Positions 15,966-23,573 of a stretch of 29,670 bases of DNA are shown piece after piece. The notes under the pieces were generated by a model. That model was given only the letters and a program-made list of their open reading frames with translations. It was not told the DNA's origin and ran no database searches. The translations under genes were made by a program, and so were the position numbers. Where the stretch lies: NCBI GenBank assembly GCA_963974675.1, contig CAXBDQ010000025.1, positions 1-29,670 on the forward strand, in the 5' to 3' direction. Each line of letters starts with the position of its first letter. Within the stretch, counting starts at the first letter, position 1. The DNA is from Porticoccus sp963974675 (GTDB lineage: Bacteria; Pseudomonadota; Gammaproteobacteria; Pseudomonadales; Porticoccaceae).

Positions 15966-17810
15966 TCACTTTAATGCTGCCTGAAGTACGACAATGATCA
16001 AGAGTATGGCCGAAATCATTTTCCATAGCCGCACAGGATTTTTTTCCAGTAATGGGGCGTGTTCACGCTTGTTTACCATGACCTGGTTGGGAATGCAGAG
16101 GTCAGTATAGAACTCTGACAGAGCGGAATACCTTCCTGTCGGATTTGGGCTGGTCGCTTTTTCCAGAGATAGGTCCAACCATAAGGGTAGATCTGGGCGA
16201 TAATCTTGCGCCGAATGGTATCGCCATTCGCCAAAATTCTTGGGTGTTCGCCGGTGAGTGTTTGATAGATTAAACGGCTGTTTTCCTGTCAACATTTCAT
16301 AGACGATGACACCTAATGAAAAGAGATCAGACAGATAGGTTCCTTTCTGATTCATCAGGTATTCGGGTGCTATATAGTCCACGGACCCTACAGGGCATTC
16401 TTCATGGAGAGGGCTGTTTATTTCATTCAGTCCACTCACTTGTACGGTGCCAAAGTCGATGAGCTTTATCTGTTCATTTTCATCTATGATGATATTTTCG
16501 GGTTTAAGGTCGCGATGAACCATACCTAGCCGTTGAAAGACTCGCAGTGATTGAACAATGCCCTGGCAAATATCTCTTACTTTTTCTAAGGGTGGCTGGG
16601 GGTTGTCGTACATCCATTGTCGTAGGGTTTTCCCTTCAACATATTCACAAAGATGGTAAAGAAACTGACTTTTGTCATCTTTACTTAATATTTTCATCAC
16701 GCCTTTATTGTCAACGCGACGTCCTACCCATTCCTCTCGCATAAAGCCTTCGAGGTATTGGGCATCTTCTGCAAAGTTGACTGATGGTGCTTTGAGTACA
16801 AACCGGTCGGCATGATCTGGGTGTGTGACCAGATACAGGTGACTGCGTGGTCCACTATAAATCACTTTTTGGACGATATAATTATCAATGGTCATCCCGG
16901 GTTCCATTACTGGAGGGATGGTTTTCTGGGTTAACTTTCGATGGAGTTCGTTGATATCTTCCATCGGTAACTCTTCAATACGAACCAGCAGGCAGCTCAG
17001 ATTATCTTCACTGCCTTGCGCAAGGGCTTGATCGACAATTTCAGCCGCAACTTCTTCCAAAGTATTTTTTGGGGAATGAGGGCTTGGGACTTGAATTAAG
17101 GTGATTAAATCGTTCTTGGAAAGTGTATCGTGCACTCCGTCAGTAGACAGTAGAAATACGTCATTCTGCTCCAATTCTGTTTGGATGTAGTCAACTTCCA
17201 GGTGGCTGTCCATTCCCAAAGCGCGGGTCAGGTATTCTTGACCTCCTGAGCCATGATTGGAGTGGTCGGTGGTGAGTTGTTCCAGTGTGCCATCCCTAAG
17301 TCGGTAGATGCGGCTGTCTCCGGCATGAAACAGGTGTGCAGTTTGGGACTTGAATACGGCCGCACTGAAAGTAGTGACGGCCCCGTTCTGGGGTTGGTAA
17401 TCTTGGCGACCATGGTGATAAAGCCATGAATTGAGTGATGACAGTACTCTGGCCGCGGATATTTTGACCGTCCAACTTTCCGGAGTACTGTAATAATCGT
17501 CCACAAAAAGCGTCACTGCCGTTTGGCTTGCTAGCTGCGCATTTTCACTACAACTGACACCATCAGCGATGCAGGTGACAATGCCCTTAAGATGGTTAAC
17601 ACCTTCGGATGAGGGTAGGTATGCAGCAAAAGCATCTTCATTTCTCTTTTTAACCCCGGCAATGGAATGGCCGCCAAACGTCACGCGCAGCTCTGAGTGC
17701 GGTATTTGGTGTTTAGGTTCAACCAATGCTGAGTCGACAGACATTGGTTCAACAGGCATTGCGGCGGAACTCACAGTCAATAAATCTCCGGCAGTTGTTC
17801 TTTCATCCAT
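15966..17810 (-). CDS. Bifunctional PP2C phosphatase / Ser-Thr protein kinase, membrane-anchored
   Basis: The N-terminal half (~41-280) is a PP2C phosphatase with its metal and phosphate residues: RNEDA (R56, D59), ADGVS (D83), HAGDSRIYRLRDG (162-174), STDGVHDT (222-229) and SEDN (267-270). The C-terminal half (~308-575) is a Hanks-type kinase: lysine K340 (FVLK), HRDLKPEN (432-439), DFG (452-454) and APE (481-483). The glycine loop is degenerate (YSGPRSHLYLV). A single hydrophobic helix (MISAILLIIVVLQAAL) at the extreme C-terminus would hold it on the inner membrane. Pseudomonads have a comparable fused gene beside their nitrate transporter and nirB. Starting 21 nt after the transporter, it is likely an assimilation regulator; its substrate is unknown. 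Confidence 0.92.
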   Translation of the reverse strand: MDERTTAGDLLTVSSAAMPVEPMSVDSALVEPKHQIPHSELRVTFGGHSIAGVKKRNEDAFAAYLPSSEGVNHLKGIVTCIADGVSCSENAQLASQTAVTLFVDDYYSTPESWTVKISAARVLSSLNSWLYHHGRQDYQPQNGAVTTFSAAVFKSQTAHLFHAGDSRIYRLRDGTLEQLTTDHSNHGSGGQEYLTRALGMDSHLEVDYIQTELEQNDVFLLSTDGVHDTLSKNDLITLIQVPSPHSPKNTLEEVAAEIVDQALAQGSEDNLSCLLVRIEELPMEDINELHRKLTQKTIPPVMEPGMTIDNYIVQKVIYSGPRSHLYLVTHPDHADRFVLKAPSVNFAEDAQYLEGFMREEWVGRRVDNKGVMKILSKDDKSQFLYHLCEYVEGKTLRQWMYDNPQPPLEKVRDICQGIVQSLRVFQRLGMVHRDLKPENIIIDENEQIKLIDFGTVQVSGLNEINSPLHEECPVGSVDYIAPEYLMNQKGTYLSDLFSLGVIVYEMLTGKQPFNLSNTHRRTPKNFGEWRYHSAQDYRPDLPLWLDLSLEKATSPNPTGRYSALSEFYTDLCIPNQVMVNKREHAPLLEKNPVRLWKMISAILLIIVVLQAALK

Positions 17811-17831
17811 TGGTATTCGGTTGCGTTAATA

Positions 17832-19298
17832 TCAGGTTACGCTGATTAGTTCAACGGAACCATCTTCGTGAACTTCCGCCATATTGCCTTTGGGTTCTTC
17901 CATCAGAAGAAGAGTGATAAAACCTAATACCGCCGTGCCTGCGATGACCAGGAAGAAGGTTTGGTACTCAACAAGAGAAAGAACGGTCAGGTAAACCACT
18001 GCGCCAACATTGCCGTAGGCTCCGGTCATACCGGCAATTTGTCCTGTTAGGCGACGTTTAATCAACGGTACGGTTGCGAATACGGCGCCTTCTCCAGATT
18101 GAACAAAGAAGGAGCAAGCCATGGCTGCAATTACTGCGACCCAAACAGGCCATTGGCTATCGACCATGGCCATCAATAGGTAGCCCATAGCCAAACCTGC
18201 GGTCAAAATTAACAGTGTCGGTTTACGGCCAAAGCGGTCAGATAGCCAGCCGCCACCAGGACGAGACATCAGGTTCATGAAGGCGTAGGCAGAAGCCACC
18301 ATACCAGCCACTACGGGGGTGAGTTCGAAGGTGTCGGCAAAAAATAATGGCAGCATGGAGATCACTGCGAGCTCTGAGCCAAAGGTGGCGAAGTAGAGTA
18401 TGTTTAATACTGCAACTTGCTTGAATTTATATTGATGTAGTTCTGGTACGGGCTTGACAAAAACATCTTGGTTTACCTTCCACACCATGACTACTTCATA
18501 GATATAAAGTAGTACTAAACCTACATAGATGGAGGTACAAACTGTTGCCGTTATGAGGCTCACTCCCGATGGAGACAGCTTCCAACTTAACAGAGCAAGT
18601 GCGGCATACATGGGGATTTTCATAGCGAGAAGAAAGAAGAAGTCACCTTTGCTGGTCACTTCCATCGCCCCAATATTTTTGGGTTTAAAGTAGGTGGAAC
18701 CCTTTGGTGTGTCCGACACATTTTTGTAGAACACGATACTGAACAGTAGACTGATCAGACCGGTTAGACCTACGGCATAGCGCCAGCCATCGTCACCACC
18801 AAATACCAGTGCCAGAGCGGGCAAGCAAAATGCTGCAGCGGCAGAGCCGAAGTTGCCCCAGCCACCATAGATACCTTCTGCAGTACCTAATTCATTGGCG
18901 GGGAACCATTCGCTCACCAGGCGGATGCCGACGACAAATCCTGCGCCAATAAAGCCGAGTAAGAAACGAGCCAACGCAGCCTGTGTGAAAGTGTCTGCCA
19001 TCGCGAACATAAAGCAGGGAATAGAGCAGAGGGCTAATAGGCCGGAGTAGACTATCTTTGGTCCAAACCGGTCTGTCATCATACCAATAATGACCCTGGC
19101 AGGAATCGTTAGCGCAACGTTGAGAATGAGTAGTGTTTTAATTTCTGAGCCAGATAGCCCCAGAGAGTGAGCGATGGCCTGCAACATCGGGGCATGGTTA
19201 AACCACACAAAAAAGGTGATAAAAAAAGCGATCCAGCTCATATGGAGCGTCTTCATTTTTCCTTTGAAGGAAAAAATGTTGAAAGATTTATTTGTCAT
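17832..19298 (-). CDS. nasA: NarK/NasA-family nitrate/nitrite MFS transporter
   Basis: This twelve-helix major facilitator has the nitrate/nitrite porter signature: GGWGNFGSAAAAF (~146-158) in the first half and QSGEGAVFATVP in the second. The conserved arginines that hold nitrate appear to be in TIPARVIIG and NLMSRPGGG. The 488-aa length fits single-copy NarK1/NasA types. It imports nitrate for the reductase encoded across the divergent promoter region. Its gene lies between nirD (64 nt upstream) and the kinase/phosphatase (21 nt downstream), so it should be in the cobA-nirBD transcript. The name nasA is used for both transporters and reductases, so it is offered with caution. Confidence 0.93.
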   Translation of the reverse strand: MTNKSFNIFSFKGKMKTLHMSWIAFFITFFVWFNHAPMLQAIAHSLGLSGSEIKTLLILNVALTIPARVIIGMMTDRFGPKIVYSGLLALCSIPCFMFAMADTFTQAALARFLLGFIGAGFVVGIRLVSEWFPANELGTAEGIYGGWGNFGSAAAAFCLPALALVFGGDDGWRYAVGLTGLISLLFSIVFYKNVSDTPKGSTYFKPKNIGAMEVTSKGDFFFLLAMKIPMYAALALLSWKLSPSGVSLITATVCTSIYVGLVLLYIYEVVMVWKVNQDVFVKPVPELHQYKFKQVAVLNILYFATFGSELAVISMLPLFFADTFELTPVVAGMVASAYAFMNLMSRPGGGWLSDRFGRKPTLLILTAGLAMGYLLMAMVDSQWPVWVAVIAAMACSFFVQSGEGAVFATVPLIKRRLTGQIAGMTGAYGNVGAVVYLTVLSLVEYQTFFLVIAGTAVLGFITLLLMEEPKGNMAEVHEDGSVELISVT

Positions 19299-19362
19299 AA
19301 TAATTCCGGTTTTTACTCGGTAGTCAAAGGTAAGTATTTTGTCGTTAGATCGTCATTTCGTT

Positions 19363-19728
19363 TTATTGTCGGGTGCTTTTTTTCAATTGAATTTCGCCAT
19401 TGACGCGCCGGATTTCATAGGTTTTAACTCGTTGATCTGGATCTTCCAGACATTCACCTGAGATTAGGTCGAAATGTTGTTTGTAGAGCGGAGAGGAGAC
19501 GACTAAGTGATCACCAATATTTCCCAAAATACCTCGGGATAACACATTGGCTTTGCCAATGGGGTCATAATTTGAAATGGCATACAAATCCTGACTGTAT
19601 GTAGAGCAGGGATTAATTTTATAGATGGCGACTTGTTCGCCCTCATGTAAGGCGCAAAGTCCGGTATTGGTCAAGAGATCTTCATCCTGGCAAATACGGA
19701 CCCACTCAGTGCTGATTGCAGTACTCAT
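19363..19728 (-). CDS. nirD: Nitrite reductase (NADH) small subunit
   Basis: A 121-residue Rieske-fold protein (WVRICQDEDLLTNTGLCALHEGEQVAIYKI at the start; GDHLVVSSPLYKQHFDLISGECLEDPD in the middle). It lacks the Cys-His pairs that hold a [2Fe-2S] cluster in true Rieske proteins, as is normal for NirD. It partners NirB in reducing nitrite to ammonium. The gene begins 3 nt after the nirB stop; its Shine-Dalgarno (GGAG) is embedded in the last codons of nirB (GTG GAG TAA), so translation is coupled to nirB. Confidence 0.93.
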   Translation of the reverse strand: MSTAISTEWVRICQDEDLLTNTGLCALHEGEQVAIYKINPCSTYSQDLYAISNYDPIGKANVLSRGILGNIGDHLVVSSPLYKQHFDLISGECLEDPDQRVKTYEIRRVNGEIQLKKSTRQ

Positions 19729-19731
19729 GAA

Positions 19732-22260
19732 TTACTCCACAATTTCTATAGCAGTGATTTTTTCTTCTTCAGTAGCGGGACGGCGTTGTCCTCGTGTTTT
19801 TACAAACGCGAGATTGCTGTCTGTCTCATCGGCATTGATAAAGTGTTGGAAGCGCTTGAGTTTTTCCGGGTCCTCAATGGTGGTTTTCCACTCACATTGA
19901 TAGGTGCCAACAACCTTTGTCATTTCACTTTCGAGTTCGGTGCAGATGCCTAGCTTGTCTTCAATGATGACTTCTTTCAGATAGTCGAGTCCTCCTTCAA
20001 GGTTTTCCAGCCATACCGAGGTGCGCTGTAGGCGATCTGCAGTGCGGATATAAAACATAAAGAATCGGTCGATGTATTTGATTAAAGTTTCGTCATCGAG
20101 GTCAGTGGCAAAGAGGTCGGCATGGCGGGGACGCATTCCACCATTGCCGCAGACATAGAGGTTCCAGCCATTTTCTGTAGCAATAATTCCGACATCTTTA
20201 CTTTGGGCTTCAGCACATTCTCGGGTGCATCCGGAGACCGCCATTTTGGTTTTGTGAGGGGAGCGCAGACCTTTGTAACGGTCCTCGATGGCGATAGCCA
20301 TCGAGGTGCTGTCCTGAACACCAAAGCGACACCAGTTGGTACCTACACAGGATTTAACCGTACGCAGGGATTTACCATAGGCGTGCCCTGTCTCAAAACC
20401 AGCGTCAATCAATATTCGCCAGATCCCAGGCAATTCATGGAGCTGTGCGCCAAATAAATCAATACGCTGACCCCCCGTGATTTTTGTGTAGAGGTCGTAA
20501 GTGTTTGCGACCTTGCCCAGAGCAATCAGTTTGTCTGGGGTGATTTCGCCGCCTGGTACACGAGGCACTACGGAATAAGTACCATCTTTTTGCATGTTTC
20601 CCAAGTAGACGTCATTGGTATCTTGAAGGCCGATGTGTTCTTTTTTCAGAATATATTCGTTGCTATAGGAAGCGAGAATGGAGCCAACAGTAGGCTTACA
20701 AATTTCGCACCCGAGACCTATACCGTATTCAGACAGTAACGTGTCGAAGGTTGTGATGCCTTTTATTCTGATGATGTCGGCCAGCTCTCGGCGGGAATAG
20801 GAAAAGTGCTCGCAGAGATTGTTATTAACCTCAATGCCTAAACTGGCCAGTTCGCTGTCCACCACCTGTTTGACCATGGCGGCACAACCACCACAGCCTG
20901 TAGCCGCAGAGGTTTCAGCTTTGACCGCACCTACATCCATACAGCCATTTTGTACGGCACCACATATAGCCCCTTTGGATACGTCATAACAGGAGCAAAT
21001 TTGAGCCGTGTCTGGTAAAGCATCCATCCCCATCACTGGGGCATCCCCGATAGAAGGCGCGATCAGTGCTTCCGGGCTCTCCGGTAGAGCCATGTCATTG
21101 AGCTTAAATTGCAATAATGTGCCGTAGGCTTCTACATCACCGACTAATACGGCGCCTAACAAACGGGTGCTATCTTTAGAAACCACTAATCGTTTATAGA
21201 TTTCATTCACTTCATCGGTGTAAACATAGCTCAGTGATCCCGGTGTATTACCGTGGGCATCACCGATACTGGCGACATCAACGCCGAGTAGTTTTAGCTT
21301 GGTGCTCATATCGGCACCGGTGAACTCTTCATCACCACCGGTAATTTGTGATACCGCTACTTTGGCCATGGTATAGCCGGGGGCTACCAGGCCAAAAATT
21401 CGGCCACCCCAAAGGGCACATTCACCAATGGCATAAATATCTTTATCGGAGGTTTGGCATTGGTTGTTAATGACGATGCCGCCGCGTTCACCCATTTCCA
21501 GATCAAACTCACGGGCCAGCTCATCCTGTGGACGAATTCCTGCGGAGAACAACACCATATCGGTTTCTAAAAAGGAGCCGTCGGCAAAGTTCATACGGTA
21601 ACGACAGTCTTCACCCGGACCAATGTCTTGGGTGTTTTTCTCTGTGTGTACCGTTACGCCAAGGCTTTCAATCTTGCGACGTAACAGTTTGCCACCACCC
21701 TCATCCAGCTGGACGGCCATTAACCGGGGAGCAAACTCGACCACATGGGTTTCCAGTCCAAGATTTTTCAGTGCGCTGGCAGCCTCGAGTCCCAGCAGCC
21801 CTCCACCCACGACCACGCCTACTTTGCTGGTCTTGGCTGAATTGGTGATCGCTTCCAGATCTTCAATGGTGCGGTAAACCAGACAGTGGTCCTGTTCTTT
21901 TCCGGGAACGGGGGGTACAAATGGATATGAACCGGTTGCCAGTATCAGCTTGTCGTACTTTTCTTCACGGCCGCTGGCCGTCACCACAAATTTTTCAGAT
22001 TTGTTAATGCTGACGACTTTGTCGTTCAGGACAAACTTAACGCCGTGTTCCTGATAGTAGCCCTCGCTGGTCAGGGCCAGATCGTCAGCAGTGGAGCCGG
22101 AAAAGTAGGCACTTAACTGTACTCGGTCGTAGGCCAGTCTGGGTTCTTCTGAAAAGGTGATGACATCCAGGTTTTCTGCAGCAGAGGAACTCATCAGGTT
22201 TTCAATAAACCGGTGGCCTACCATGCCGTTACCTACAACAATAATGCGCTGTTTACTCAT
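19732..22260 (-). CDS. nirB: Nitrite reductase (NADH) large subunit
   Basis: This cytoplasmic siroheme enzyme reduces nitrite to ammonium with NADH. Domain order is typical: FAD/NAD(P)-binding (IIVVGNGMVGHRFIENL at the N-terminus; GVVVGGGLLGLEAASALK for NADH), then a BFD-like [2Fe-2S] region (CSCYDVSKGAICGAV ... TGCGGCAAM). The nitrite/sulfite reductase domains carry the siroheme-[4Fe-4S] cysteines in SCVGTNWCRFGVQD and SGCTRECAEAQ. The 842-aa length matches NirB. It sits 32 nt downstream of cobA, which makes the siroheme precursor. Expression should follow the sigma-54/NtrC promoter ahead of cobA. Confidence 0.96.
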   Translation of the reverse strand: MSKQRIIVVGNGMVGHRFIENLMSSSAAENLDVITFSEEPRLAYDRVQLSAYFSGSTADDLALTSEGYYQEHGVKFVLNDKVVSINKSEKFVVTASGREEKYDKLILATGSYPFVPPVPGKEQDHCLVYRTIEDLEAITNSAKTSKVGVVVGGGLLGLEAASALKNLGLETHVVEFAPRLMAVQLDEGGGKLLRRKIESLGVTVHTEKNTQDIGPGEDCRYRMNFADGSFLETDMVLFSAGIRPQDELAREFDLEMGERGGIVINNQCQTSDKDIYAIGECALWGGRIFGLVAPGYTMAKVAVSQITGGDEEFTGADMSTKLKLLGVDVASIGDAHGNTPGSLSYVYTDEVNEIYKRLVVSKDSTRLLGAVLVGDVEAYGTLLQFKLNDMALPESPEALIAPSIGDAPVMGMDALPDTAQICSCYDVSKGAICGAVQNGCMDVGAVKAETSAATGCGGCAAMVKQVVDSELASLGIEVNNNLCEHFSYSRRELADIIRIKGITTFDTLLSEYGIGLGCEICKPTVGSILASYSNEYILKKEHIGLQDTNDVYLGNMQKDGTYSVVPRVPGGEITPDKLIALGKVANTYDLYTKITGGQRIDLFGAQLHELPGIWRILIDAGFETGHAYGKSLRTVKSCVGTNWCRFGVQDSTSMAIAIEDRYKGLRSPHKTKMAVSGCTRECAEAQSKDVGIIATENGWNLYVCGNGGMRPRHADLFATDLDDETLIKYIDRFFMFYIRTADRLQRTSVWLENLEGGLDYLKEVIIEDKLGICTELESEMTKVVGTYQCEWKTTIEDPEKLKRFQHFINADETDSNLAFVKTRGQRRPATEEEKITAIEIVE

Positions 22261-22292
22261 ACAACTTATACCTCTTTATACGTGCTATCTTT

Positions 22293-23117
22293 TCAGGCGG
22301 ATAATTTCTGAACTTCGTTATGGCCCTGTGTTGGCAGCTCTTTATCGGATAACCAGGCCAATTGGTCTGCGAGGTGAACGACGGCGCCAACAATGATTAG
22401 GGCGGGAGATTGGACATGTTCTCGTTCGGCCAGCAGGGGTAGTTCATGTAACTGGCCTCGAATGACGCGTTGGTTCGGACAGCAGCCATTTTCTATAAAA
22501 GCGACGGGTGTGTTTGCGGGCATGCCATGAATTTGAAGCTGGGTACTGATCAGTTCCGATTTGCTCAAGCCCATATAAAACACAAGGGTATGATCGACTT
22601 TAGCTACGTGTTCCCAGTTTAGGTTCAATTCTTTTTCACCATGAGCCGTTACCATGGTGCAACCCTGAGAAATACCTCGGTGGGTGAGTGGTATTCCTGC
22701 ATAGCTGGTACAGCCGGAGGCAGCAGTGATACCGGGAACCAGTTCGACTTCAATACCCGCGCTTTTCAGCTTCAGCATTTCTTCGCCACCTCGTCCAAAA
22801 ATGAAGGAGTCTCCTCCTTTTAAGCGGCAGATATTCAATCCTTGTTTGGCCTTAGAAACCAATAAATCATTTAATTTATCTTGAGAAATACTATGGTGAT
22901 TTTTTTCTTTTCCCACGTAGATAGCGAGTGTGTTTTTTGGGAATAATTCCAAAATTTCTTTACTGACTAGGCGGTCATAAAGAATAAAATCTGAATTTTG
23001 AATGATTTTTAATGCCTTGATGGTCAGTAATTTTGGGTCACCTGGCCCAGCACCTACGAGAGCTACTCTGCCAAGTTTTGGTGCGTTAGGGTGTGTGGTT
23101 AGTTGTTCTACAGTCAT
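22293..23117 (-). CDS. cobA: Uroporphyrinogen-III C-methyltransferase
   Basis: A SUMT-family enzyme that adds two methyl groups from S-adenosylmethionine to uroporphyrinogen III to give precorrin-2, the precursor of siroheme. Family motifs are VALVGAGPGDPKLLT (residues ~18-32), LYDRLVS, RLKGGDSFIFGRGGEE, VPGITAASGCTSYAGIPLTHRG and FYMGLS. At 274 aa it is a stand-alone methyltransferase, without the dehydrogenase/ferrochelatase half found in CysG, which must be supplied elsewhere. Its place as first gene before nirBD indicates the product feeds NirB siroheme. A sigma-54 promoter lies about 50 nt upstream of the ATG. Confidence 0.95.
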   Translation of the reverse strand: MTVEQLTTHPNAPKLGRVALVGAGPGDPKLLTIKALKIIQNSDFILYDRLVSKEILELFPKNTLAIYVGKEKNHHSISQDKLNDLLVSKAKQGLNICRLKGGDSFIFGRGGEEMLKLKSAGIEVELVPGITAASGCTSYAGIPLTHRGISQGCTMVTAHGEKELNLNWEHVAKVDHTLVFYMGLSKSELISTQLQIHGMPANTPVAFIENGCCPNQRVIRGQLHELPLLAEREHVQSPALIIVGAVVHLADQLAWLSDKELPTQGHNEVQKLSA

Positions 23118-23171
23118 GGTTATTCACTTTTTCAATACGGTACGCAGTATCTTTTTTATCGCTATTTAAGT

Positions 23172-23190
23172 CTGTATTTTGCAAATACAG
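23172..23190. promoter_or_regulatory. Perfect dyad overlapping the cobA -12 element
   Basis: CTGTATTT (23172-23179), TGC, AAATACAG (23183-23190) is a perfect 8-bp inverted repeat covering the -12 element and the space up to the -24 box of the sigma-54 promoter. A dimeric repressor bound here would block polymerase. It may also be chance in AT-rich DNA. Confidence 0.45.
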
Positions 23191-23196
23191 TGCCAA
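23180..23196 (-). promoter_or_regulatory. Sigma-54 promoter for the cobA-nirBD-transporter operon
   Basis: On the minus strand the sequence reads TTGGCACTGTATTTGCA. This matches the sigma-54 consensus (YTGGCACG-N4-TTGCW) at every conserved -24 and -12 base, with the required 10-bp gap between GG and GC. Transcription would begin near 23169, about 50 nt before the cobA ATG. Confidence 0.88.
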
Positions 23197-23214
23197 TAGT
23201 TTTGTTGAAAAAAT

Positions 23215-23227
23215 TAACCTTTTGATA
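23215..23227 (-). promoter_or_regulatory. IHF-binding site
   Basis: TAACCTTTTGATA fits the IHF consensus (on the other strand WATCAA-N4-TTR) at every fixed base. It lies between the NtrC box and the cobA sigma-54 promoter, where IHF bending typically brings the activator to polymerase. Confidence 0.65.
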
Positions 23228-23300
23228 CATGGGGTTATGTTTTTTTTGAGTATTATTTTTATTAAAAACCAAAGATTTTTAAGCACTATTTAAGAGCAGG

Positions 23301-23315
23301 GCACCAAGATGGTGC
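23301..23315. promoter_or_regulatory. NtrC-binding site (enhancer)
   Basis: GCACCAAGATGGTGC is the NtrC palindrome GCACC-N5-GGTGC and differs by one base in the spacer from the high-affinity E. coli glnA site as I recall it (GCACCAACATGGTGC). It is about 140 bp from the predicted cobA start and about 180 bp from the predicted nitrate reductase start, so it can serve both directions. A half site, TTGGTGCA (23343-23350), lies 34 bp away, roughly on the same DNA face. Confidence 0.85.
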
Positions 23316-23457
23316 GACCAAAAAAAGACGCTTAGTATTAAGTTGGTGCAGGCAAACCTTTATGGCCTCTGAAAAATATAAATATAGCGTCAGGATATTT
23401 TTAGTTAATTAATTGTTTTTAATAAAAAATATTATATTTTTGGTGAGATATTAAAAA

Positions 23458-23474
23458 ATGGCTCAGTTTTTGCT
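23458..23474 (+). promoter_or_regulatory. Sigma-54 promoter for the nitrate reductase genes
   Basis: ATGGCTCAGTTTTTGCT has GG (23460-23461) and GC (23472-23473) at the exact -24/-12 spacing and a TTGCT -12 box. It departs from consensus in the first base and at TGGCTC for TGGCAC. Predicted start is near 23485, about 90 nt before the ATG. Confidence 0.7.
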
Positions 23475-23520
23475 GTTGTACTTCTATTAAGTTGTACTTC
23501 TATAAGTTGTGCTTCTAGAA
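23475..23520 (+). repeat. Three tandem 15-16 bp repeats at the nitrate reductase start site
   Basis: GTTGTACTTCTATTAA (23475-23490), GTTGTACTTCTATAA (23491-23505) and GTTGTGCTTCTAGAA (23506-23520) follow each other without gaps, starting right after the -12 box and running into the 5' leader. They could be operator or RNA-binding sites, or slipped-strand duplications. Confidence 0.75.
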
Positions 23521-23573
23521 ATTATTACTTGGCAATTTTCATTACAGCCAGAATTTAGGTGTGAATAACCCCC

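Noticed and set aside
23093..23293. Overlapping 66-codon ORFs on both strands in the cobA-narB gap
   Set aside because: They cover the sigma-54 promoter and IHF site, have AT-driven composition (Lys/Asn/Ile/Phe) and no ribosome-binding site.
23301..23315. Perfect hairpin considered as a terminator
   Set aside because: No T tract follows on either strand (an A tract follows on the plus strand); the sequence is instead the NtrC consensus palindrome.
23528..23545. TTGGCAATTTTCATTACA considered as a second sigma-54 promoter for the nitrate reductase
   Set aside because: The -24 half is fair, but there is no TTGC at the right spacing; the site at 23458-23474 fits better.
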